Assembly (NCBI GenBank): GCA_945833895.1
Contig: CAMAGQ010000044.1
Span: 1-11,476 of the forward strand
Direction of reading: 5' to 3'
DNA length: 11,476 nucleotides
Source: an uncultured bacterium
GTDB taxonomy: Bacteria; Cyanobacteriota; Vampirovibrionia; Gastranaerophilales; Gastranaerophilaceae
How positions within the stretch are numbered: position 1 is the stretch's first letter; every line of letters begins with the position of its first letter. Of the stretch, positions 6,055 to 11,476 are shown one piece after another. The notes under the pieces are model-generated. The model ran no database searches. It worked only from the letters and a program-made list of their open reading frames with translations, and was not told the DNA's origin. Made by a program: the position numbers and the translations under genes.

Positions 6055-6675
6055 ATGGGCGGATATGTGGCAAGTTTTTCAGTATATACAATGGCAATGA
6101 TAGGCTTAATCTGTTTTGCCGTATTTGTGTATAAAAAAATTATGGATGGCGGTATCGGCAAAAAACATACTAACTACATTGAGATTGAAGATACATTGCA
6201 CCTCAATCCGAGAAAAACTCTCCACGTGATAAAAGCGGGTAATGAGAAATTTCTGATTGCTTCCGATATGGACAGGACAACCCTTATTTCTAAACTTAAC
6301 GAAGGTCAACATGAACTTCCTATCTATAATTATCAAAATCAAAACCCAAAACAAACTTTTCAAGATGCAATGGAGATTGCGACGTCAAGACAGGCAGTTA
6401 AGTCTAATTCGCAACCTCCAAAAAGAGTTCACCTTGAACCTATCACAAGAAATAACGAAAACGGTATAGGTATTTCAAATTTAAGAAAATCAATGGACAC
6501 AAGAGCAGGAAGAACCGTTCAAAAAGCCGTTCCTGCACAAAAACAAATTCAACAACCCGTACAAAAACAGCAGGTCAGACAGCCTGTAAGGCAGCCTGCC
6601 CGTCAAGTACAACAACCTGTAAGAACAGCCGCTTCAACAATGAGAGATATGGCTAAAAAAATAAACGAACTGTAA
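6055..6675 (+). CDS. fliO: Flagellar biosynthesis protein FliO, with basic Gln-rich tail
   Basis: Small membrane protein that supports assembly of the FliP ring of the export gate. The 206-residue product has one transmembrane segment (about 9-27) and the FliO cytoplasmic core LHLNPRKTLHVIKAGNEKFL (48-67) followed by IASDMDRTTLISKL (68-81). Residues 145-190 form a low-complexity Gln/Pro/Arg segment with repeated QPVR/RQPAR units, about ten Lys/Arg and a single Asp. This is followed by a short possible helix (TMRDMAKKINEL). FliO proteins vary in length, and this one is on the long side. AAAGAGAGG sits 9 nt before ATG 6055. The gene follows the switch gene by 29 nt and precedes fliP by 12 nt, the usual order. 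FliO is specific to flagella, which argues against an injectisome. Confidence 0.85.
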   Translation: MGGYVASFSVYTMAMIGLICFAVFVYKKIMDGGIGKKHTNYIEIEDTLHLNPRKTLHVIKAGNEKFLIASDMDRTTLISKLNEGQHELPIYNYQNQNPKQTFQDAMEIATSRQAVKSNSQPPKRVHLEPITRNNENGIGISNLRKSMDTRAGRTVQKAVPAQKQIQQPVQKQQVRQPVRQPARQVQQPVRTAASTMRDMAKKINEL

Positions 6676-6687
6676 GGATAAATCATT

Positions 6688-7326
6688 ATGGATCAATTAC
6701 AAACACTAAATCCCGTATTACAAATGCTGATAGTAATGTCAATGTTTTCATTACTGCCATTTATGTTTTGCTGTATGACAAGTTTTTTGAGATTTGTCGT
6801 AGTTTTTGCAATGCTTAAAACCGCAATGGGTACTCAATCCGTACCGCCTGCAATTGTAATCATCGGATTATCTATAATTTTGACATTTTACACAATGGGT
6901 TCAACCTTCCAAAAAATGTACGATATGGGTTCAATTCCGTACAAACAAAATCACGATATGGTTGCGGCAATTCAAGAAGGCTCAAAACCGTTAAAAGAAT
7001 TTATGCTAAAGCAAACCAGAGAGAGCGATTTGGCATTTTTCATCGAAATGTCGCAAAAACCAAAACCGAAATCTCCTGATGAATTGACAATATGGGAAGT
7101 TGCACCTGCATATATCGTTAGTGAATTAAAAACATCATTTGAAATCAGTTTTATTATATTTGTACCATTTATCATATTAGACCTTGTTGTTGCAAATATA
7201 CTGTTAGCACTTGGTATGATGATGTTATCACCAACGATTATATCGATGCCGTTTAAACTGCTGATATTTATAGCGGTAGACGGCTGGACACTTATAGTTC
7301 AGGGGCTGGTGTCCAGTTACAACTAG
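6688..7326 (+). CDS. fliP: Flagellar export-gate protein FliP
   Basis: Forms the pentameric core of the type III export gate with FliQ and FliR in the inner membrane. In the 212-residue product the first half has TSFLRFVVVFAMLKTAMGTQ (31-50) followed by SVPPAIVIIGLSIILT (51-66). The second half has SELKTSFEISFIIFVPFIIL (145-164), then DLVVANILLALGMMMLSP (165-182) and PFKLLIFIAVDGW (188-200). These match the family signatures, with the GTQ form typical of FliP rather than SctR. Four hydrophobic segments lie at about 10-30, 32-70, 150-180 and 188-207. The length equals injectisome SctR, because the cleavable signal peptide common in FliP is missing. The periplasmic loop (about 72-140) is normal. 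TAAGGA, overlapping the fliO stop codon, lies 9 nt before the ATG and suggests translational coupling. Confidence 0.97.
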   Translation: MDQLQTLNPVLQMLIVMSMFSLLPFMFCCMTSFLRFVVVFAMLKTAMGTQSVPPAIVIIGLSIILTFYTMGSTFQKMYDMGSIPYKQNHDMVAAIQEGSKPLKEFMLKQTRESDLAFFIEMSQKPKPKSPDELTIWEVAPAYIVSELKTSFEISFIIFVPFIILDLVVANILLALGMMMLSPTIISMPFKLLIFIAVDGWTLIVQGLVSSYN

Positions 7327-7342
7327 AAATAGAGGATAAACA

Positions 7343-7831
7343 ATGGAATTACTTTTAGAATATTTAGCAAAAGGTTTTTTAATAATGTTATCAATTTCAA
7401 TGCCGTGCGTACTTGTAGCGGCGGGAATTGGTCTTGTTGTCGGTATCTTGCAGGCGGTTACGCAGGTTCAGGAACAAACAATCGCTGCTGCTCCAAAAAT
7501 TCTTGGGGTATTCCTTGTTATCATTATCGGCGGAGTAGGGTTCGTAAAACTTCTGACAGGACTGTTTCAGGAAGGCATGGTTCTTGCGTTTAATACCGTT
7601 CCTAAAAGCGAAAATTTCGTATTAGATTCAGACTACCACAAATATACCAGACCATTTTCTTCCGAGATGAAAGACCGTTTCAAAAATGTTGATAACATAA
7701 ACGAAATAATGAAAAATCCCGGTAAAGTTCCGTATTTGGACAATGCAAACAGGCAGAAATACACTCCTGCCTCGAAAAATGCAATGCCAAAACCTGATTT
7801 AGTCGAAACAAAGAGGATGTTAGGCAGATAG
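7343..7831 (+). CDS. fliQ: Flagellar export-gate protein FliQ with C-terminal extension
   Basis: Small two-helix subunit that wraps the FliP/FliR core of the export gate. Residues 1-85 are a standard FliQ: helix at about 12-36, the loop signature LQAVTQVQEQTIAAAPK (36-52), and a second helix at about 53-80. FliQ is normally about 89 residues, but this product has 162. The extra 75 or so residues (87-162) are polar and mostly basic, without a membrane segment or recognised domain, and end in KPDLVETKRMLGR. Codon use across the extension looks like the rest of the gene, and there is no stop or frameshift at the usual end, so this is a real fusion or elongation rather than a read error. AGAGGA lies 6 nt before the ATG. 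fliR starts 3 nt after the stop. Confidence 0.94.
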   Translation: MELLLEYLAKGFLIMLSISMPCVLVAAGIGLVVGILQAVTQVQEQTIAAAPKILGVFLVIIIGGVGFVKLLTGLFQEGMVLAFNTVPKSENFVLDSDYHKYTRPFSSEMKDRFKNVDNINEIMKNPGKVPYLDNANRQKYTPASKNAMPKPDLVETKRMLGR

Positions 7832-7834
7832 TAA

Positions 7835-8617
7835 ATGGATAATTTATACTCATCAATAATGCAAATGTTCCCGACAATAAACACTTACCTTATGGCAGGT
7901 GCTTTAGTTTTTGGCAGATTGATAGGGTTTTTCAGATTTGCTCCGATTTTTAACCGCAAAGACATCCCCGCACTTGTAAAAATTCCGCTTGCTTTGCTTG
8001 TAACAATTGCAATCGTTCCGTTTTTATCACCTGAAAAAGTTATGACACAGAGTGATTCTTTTATGCTTTCTCTTGTATTGAACATTGTAACAGGTGCTGT
8101 TATCGGCTATATGGCACAGTTGATAACACTTGCGGTAGATTCCGGTGCTGAAATGATTAACATGCAAATGGGTCTGCAATCCGCAACAGCCCTAGACCCG
8201 ACAACTTCTGCCCAAGTGTCTATTTTAACAAAACTAATCTCACTTATGGGAATTCTTATTTTTATACAAGTCGGCGGGATTTTCTGGTTGTTCAAAGCCT
8301 TATTGAGAAGTTTTGAAATTTTTCCGTTGTATTCGGTAAGTTTACCAATCGCAAAACTTGCCAATATGGAATTACTTATCAAAATGTCCTCGAACACCTT
8401 GTATATGGGATTACAGATTGCATCACCAATATTACTTGCAACACTGGCTCAAGACATCATCCTCGGCGTAATCTCAAGAACCGCTCCGCAGGTAAACGTA
8501 TTCACCTTGAGTTTCTTGTTTAAACCTGTAATCGGTGCGGCAATTTTAGTTTGGATTTTGCCGATGTTAATGAACGTAATTGAAGAATACTTCCTGACTT
8601 TTTCAAATATAATTTAG
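7835..8617 (+). CDS. fliR: Flagellar export-gate protein FliR
   Basis: Single-copy subunit that closes the FliP5-FliQ4-FliR1 export gate. The 260-residue product is of normal length and hydrophobic throughout. It carries the family signatures GAEMINMQMGLQSATALDP (104-122) and ISRTAPQVNVFTLSF (213-227), the second close to the universal ARAAPQxN-type stretch. The last helix (about 230-254) is intact. The start lies 3 nt after the fliQ stop with only a weak AGG at 7822-7824 before it, so translation is probably coupled to fliQ. There is no fusion to FlhB, and flhB or flhA does not follow: the next gene is an unrelated sugar-nucleotide enzyme with its own promoter, so the export-gate cluster ends here. 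The rest of the flagellar set must be elsewhere in the genome. Confidence 0.97.
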   Translation: MDNLYSSIMQMFPTINTYLMAGALVFGRLIGFFRFAPIFNRKDIPALVKIPLALLVTIAIVPFLSPEKVMTQSDSFMLSLVLNIVTGAVIGYMAQLITLAVDSGAEMINMQMGLQSATALDPTTSAQVSILTKLISLMGILIFIQVGGIFWLFKALLRSFEIFPLYSVSLPIAKLANMELLIKMSSNTLYMGLQIASPILLATLAQDIILGVISRTAPQVNVFTLSFLFKPVIGAAILVWILPMLMNVIEEYFLTFSNII

Positions 8618-8632
8618 ACTATGTGTTAAATT

Positions 8633-8660
8633 TTGCCTATCGGACTTTTTGTAGTATAAT
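8633..8660 (+). promoter_or_regulatory. Predicted promoter of manC
   Basis: A perfect TATAAT (8655-8660) has TTGCCT (8633-8638) 16 nt upstream. Transcription would begin near 8667, followed by AAGGAG (8681-8686) at 9 nt from the ATG. This is the strongest promoter match in the window and separates manC from the flagellar cluster. Confidence 0.65.
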
Positions 8661-8695
8661 AACTTCAGGGAGAAGTATAAAAGGAGCTTAAAGAA

Positions 8696-10066
8696 ATGTT
8701 TGGAGTAATACTTGCAGGTGGATCAGGAAGCCGTTTATGGCCTTTATCAAGAGAGTTATACCCGAAACAACTGTTAAATATTTGCACGGAAAAAAGTTTG
8801 CTGCAATCGACATTTGAAGGTTTGTCGCACTTTATACCTGCAGAAAATATCATCAGTGTTACTAATATTAAACATTTTTCAAACATAAAAATGCAGTTGG
8901 AAAAGGTTCACGGTAATCCCGTAATTTTATCAGAACCCGTTTCCAAAAACACCGCTCCCGCTATCGCACTCAGTGCAAAATATATTATTGAAAATTATAA
9001 CGCAGATGAAATAATTCTTGTTTTCCCGTCTGATTTGATGATGGAATACAATCAGAATTTGTACGATACAATCAGTGAGGCTCAAAAATTTGCAAAAGAA
9101 GGTAAAATCGTAACCTTCGGTATCAAGCCTGATTATCCTGAAACAGGGTTTGGCTACATTCATTCGGAAAATAATATTGTAAAATCTTTCACAGAAAAGC
9201 CTGATTTGGAAACAGCACGCAAGTATTTGGAAAATCCTGATTACTATTGGAACAGCGGAATTTTCATGTTTAAAGTTTCGACAATAATTGAAGAATTTGA
9301 AAAATATTCGCCTGAAATTTCCAAAGTAATTAGAAACATCAGATGTGCCGATAATACAGTTCCTTTCACGGAATTTGACAAAATGCCTAGTATTTCAATC
9401 GATTACGCAATAATGGAAAAAAGCGACAGATTGGCAATGCTAGAATTAAATTCAGGATGGAAAGATTTAGGTTCTTGGAAATCGATTTACGAAGTCAGCC
9501 CGAAAGACGAAAATAATAACGTGTTTGTGGGTAAAGTTTTGGATAAGGGTTCAAAAAATTCTTTTGTTTATTCTTCGTCAAAACTTGTTGCAACAATCGG
9601 TTTGGAAGATACTGTCATTGTTGAAACAGAGGATGCAATTCTTGCCTGCAAAAAAGATAAAACACAAGAAGTTAAACAGGTTTATGAAACCCTAAAACAA
9701 CAGCACGATGACACTCAAAAGGTTCATAAAACAGTCTATCGTCCGTGGGGATTTTATACTGTAATCGCTGAGGGTCAAGGTTTTCAAACAAAAATTATCC
9801 ACGTAAATCCGGGGCATAAATTGTCTGTTCAATCACATAACCACAGAAGTGAACACTGGGTGGTGCTTTCAGGTACTGCAAAAGTTGTTCTTGAAGGGAA
9901 AGAACATATTCTGTCGCCGGGGCATAGTATTGATATTGCGGTTAAGGCTATTCACTCGTTGCAAAACCCTTATGATGAAGATATTGAGGTTATTGAAGTT
10001 CAAAAGGGCGACATTTTATCAGAAGATGATATAATCCGTTACGAAGATATGTATGGCAGGGCTTAG
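8696..10066 (+). CDS. manC: Bifunctional mannose-1-phosphate guanylyltransferase / mannose-6-phosphate isomerase (type II)
   Basis: Makes GDP-mannose from mannose-1-phosphate and GTP, and in this class can also interconvert fructose-6-phosphate and mannose-6-phosphate. It is cytoplasmic and feeds surface polysaccharide or glycan synthesis. In the 456-residue product the nucleotidyltransferase domain has LAGGSGSRLWPLSRELYPKQ (6-25), the PSD metal site (111-113), the FTEKPD motif (165-170), YWNSGIFMF (184-192) and GWKDLGSW (254-261). A C-terminal cupin (about 345-450) has YRPWGFY (348-354), the metal-binding QSHNHRSEHW (379-388), LSPGHSIDIAVKAIHSLQNP (406-425) and EVQKGD (434-439). Length and layout match ManC/AlgA/XanB. 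In family members the PSD/PAD motif is usually followed by His; here it is Leu114. No polysaccharide cluster is adjacent, so the end product cannot be told. manC and algA are alternative names. Confidence 0.95.
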   Translation: MFGVILAGGSGSRLWPLSRELYPKQLLNICTEKSLLQSTFEGLSHFIPAENIISVTNIKHFSNIKMQLEKVHGNPVILSEPVSKNTAPAIALSAKYIIENYNADEIILVFPSDLMMEYNQNLYDTISEAQKFAKEGKIVTFGIKPDYPETGFGYIHSENNIVKSFTEKPDLETARKYLENPDYYWNSGIFMFKVSTIIEEFEKYSPEISKVIRNIRCADNTVPFTEFDKMPSISIDYAIMEKSDRLAMLELNSGWKDLGSWKSIYEVSPKDENNNVFVGKVLDKGSKNSFVYSSSKLVATIGLEDTVIVETEDAILACKKDKTQEVKQVYETLKQQHDDTQKVHKTVYRPWGFYTVIAEGQGFQTKIIHVNPGHKLSVQSHNHRSEHWVVLSGTAKVVLEGKEHILSPGHSIDIAVKAIHSLQNPYDEDIEVIEVQKGDILSEDDIIRYEDMYGRA

Positions 10067-10114
10067 ATTGAATTTTCAGCGAAAAATCCTGTATATATAA
10101 GAATTTCACATCCT

Positions 10115-10143
10115 TTTGCAAAAAATATTGTCCATGGTAAGAT
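10115..10143 (+). promoter_or_regulatory. Predicted promoter of der, placed for a leaderless transcript
   Basis: TTTGCA (10115-10120) or TTGCAA (10116-10121) lies 17 or 16 nt before TAAGAT (10138-10143). The -10 hexamer ends 6 nt before the der ATG at 10150, so transcription should begin at or next to the start codon. No Shine-Dalgarno is visible in the remaining bases. Confidence 0.45.
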
Positions 10144-10149
10144 GTGGTT

Positions 10150-11476
10150 ATGAAAAGAAAACCAACAGTAGCAATAGTAGGACGACCAAATGTAGGTAAA
10201 TCGACTTTCGTAAACCGTCTTGTAGGTGCAAGACATTCGATTGTAGATGATTTGCCCGGGGTTACACGCGACAGAATTTATTTTGATGTTGAATGGCTGA
10301 ATAAACCGTTTACCGTAATTGATACAGGCGGTATTATTCCGGGTGATGAAGATGATATTATGGTTTCTATATTTGATCAGGCAAGATTAGCCTGCGAAGA
10401 AGCCGACAAAATCATTTTCCTTGTTGACGGGAAAGACGGCATAAACCCTGTTGATTACGACATTGCAAACATTTTAAGACAGACGGATAAACCTGTATTT
10501 CTTGCCGTTAATAAATGTGATAATCCTGAATCCTTGATGATGACAAGTGATTTTTATCCACTTGCGTTAGGCGATCCTATCGGAATTTCTGCACTGCACG
10601 GAAGCGGCGGAGTCGGAGATATACTGGACTTGGTTACGGAAGATTTTGAAGTTTTTGACAAAAAAGAAGAGGATAACCGCATAAAAATTGCCATTGTCGG
10701 ACGTCCGAATGCGGGCAAATCTTCAATCGTTAATGCTTTGTTAAATACTGACAGAGTGATTGTTTCTGACGTATCGGGTACAACACGTGACAGTATTGAC
10801 AGTTACGTAAAATATAAAGATGAAGAGTTCATCATTGTCGACACCGCGGGAATCAGAAAAAAATCCAAAGTCGATTACGGGGTCGAAAAATTTGCGGTAG
10901 ATAGAGCAATCCGCTCAATCAGAGATTGTGATGTTGCTGTTCTTGTAATTGATGCAAAAGAAGGTATTTCAGATCAGGATAAAAAGATTTCTTCAATAAT
11001 TACCGATGCAGGCAAGGGCTTGATTGTTGCCATAAACAAATGGGATTTAATTGAGGATAAAAAAGCAAATACAATTAACCAATTTGAAAAACAACTGGCA
11101 GTTGATATTCCGTTTTTGAGTTTTGCTCCAAAAATTTTCATAAGTGCCGTAACAAAACAGCGTTTAGACCAGATATTTGTTGAGAGCATGAACGTTTATG
11201 CACAGTGGACAAAACGAGTTTCTACAGGACTGTTGAACAAGGTTATAAATGAAGCCTATGCACTCAATCCGCCGACAAGTTTCAAGGGTAAAAGGCTCAA
11301 AATTTATTACACAACTCAGGCAAAATCAGAACCGCCGACATTTATACTTTTTGTAAACAATGAAGAACTGCTGAAAGACAGTTACAAACGCTACATTGAA
11401 AATAAATTGCGTGAAGCGTTCGGATTTTTCGGAACTCCGATAAGGATTTCCGTCCGTCAGCGCGGCGAAAAGAAAA
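10150..11476 (+). CDS. der: Ribosome-assembly GTPase Der (EngA), lacking only its extreme 3' end
   Basis: Essential double-GTPase that acts in maturation of the 50S ribosomal subunit. From the ATG at 10150, 442 codons are open to the right edge. GTPase domain 1: GRPNVGKST (11-19), PGVTRDR (36-42), DTGG (59-62 region), NKCD (121-124). GTPase domain 2: GRPNAGKSS (184-192), SGTTRDS (209-215), DTAG (231-234), NKWD (297-300 region). The C-terminal KH-like domain covers about 355-440 and includes NPPTSFKGKRLKIYYTTQ (373-390). The usual length is about 435-450 residues and the visible end is GEKK, so only one or a few codons are missing. The start is fixed by the family-typical KPTVAIVGRPNVGKS beginning. 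A GTG at 10144 is in frame but has no ribosome site. The gene follows manC by 83 nt with no clear terminator between them. Confidence 0.96.
   Translation, partial: MKRKPTVAIVGRPNVGKSTFVNRLVGARHSIVDDLPGVTRDRIYFDVEWLNKPFTVIDTGGIIPGDEDDIMVSIFDQARLACEEADKIIFLVDGKDGINPVDYDIANILRQTDKPVFLAVNKCDNPESLMMTSDFYPLALGDPIGISALHGSGGVGDILDLVTEDFEVFDKKEEDNRIKIAIVGRPNAGKSSIVNALLNTDRVIVSDVSGTTRDSIDSYVKYKDEEFIIVDTAGIRKKSKVDYGVEKFAVDRAIRSIRDCDVAVLVIDAKEGISDQDKKISSIITDAGKGLIVAINKWDLIEDKKANTINQFEKQLAVDIPFLSFAPKIFISAVTKQRLDQIFVESMNVYAQWTKRVSTGLLNKVINEAYALNPPTSFKGKRLKIYYTTQAKSEPPTFILFVNNEELLKDSYKRYIENKLREAFGFFGTPIRISVRQRGEKK

Noticed and set aside
4826..8617. Injectisome (virulence type III secretion) instead of flagellum
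   Set aside because: The SctQ-like switch protein and the short FliP hint at it, but FliO is found only with flagella and FliP has the flagellar GTQ signature. No needle, secretin or effector genes are present.
8611..8632. AATTTA/TAAATT stem after fliR as a terminator
   Set aside because: An A/T-only 6-bp stem with a 10-nt loop and only a short T stretch. It is too weak and overlaps the manC promoter.
10073..10085. TTTTC/GAAAA hairpin after manC as a terminator
   Set aside because: A 5-bp weak stem with a 3-nt loop and no T-run. I see no convincing intrinsic terminator between manC and der.
10144..10149. GTG at 10144 as start of der
   Set aside because: It is in frame but has no ribosome site, lies right against the -10 element, and the family-typical N-terminus begins at ATG 10150.

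Overview
This is an AT-rich bacterial chromosome segment with ten protein-coding genes: one partial gene leaving the left edge on the minus strand and nine on the plus strand, the last cut by the right edge. I see no rRNA, tRNA, CRISPR, transposase or phage genes. The host is most likely a non-photosynthetic relative of Cyanobacteria (Melainabacteria/Gastranaerophilales type). This is inference only. It rests on a RecG with a cyanobacterial-style N-terminal extension, a flagellar export-gate operon and the low GC. Nothing in the window fixes the taxon.

Layout. 1-811 (minus): the first 270 codons of NADP-type glutamate dehydrogenase. 812-1118: a divergent intergenic region holding promoters on both strands and a G/C-rich repeat block with a strong hairpin, a G-quadruplex motif and a second short hairpin. 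1119-4684: ruvB and recG, two Holliday-junction/fork branch-migration enzymes, with a clear promoter before recG. 4826-8617: a tight flagellar cluster, consisting of a two-SpoA-domain switch protein (FliM/FliN/SctQ-like) followed by fliO, fliP, fliQ and fliR. It has its own promoter and a leader hairpin. 8696-10066: a bifunctional manC/algA-type GDP-mannose enzyme with its own promoter. 10150 to the end: the GTPase der (engA), complete except for its last codon or codons.

How the genes work together. FliP, FliQ and FliR form the membrane export gate of the flagellar type III secretion apparatus, and FliO helps FliP assemble. The SpoA protein would form the cytoplasmic C-ring/sorting platform beneath it. 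The most notable signal is inside that switch gene: a textbook Shine-Dalgarno, built from otherwise rare GAG codons, lies 7 nt before an in-frame ATG at 5597, exactly at the boundary of the last SpoA domain. The gene therefore probably makes both a full-length protein and a separate FliN-like 142-residue protein, as SctQ genes of injectisomes do. Other unusual points are a roughly 75-residue soluble tail on FliQ, oppositely charged tails on the switch protein and FliO, a likely leaderless der mRNA, and a possible sliding-clamp-binding motif ending RuvB.
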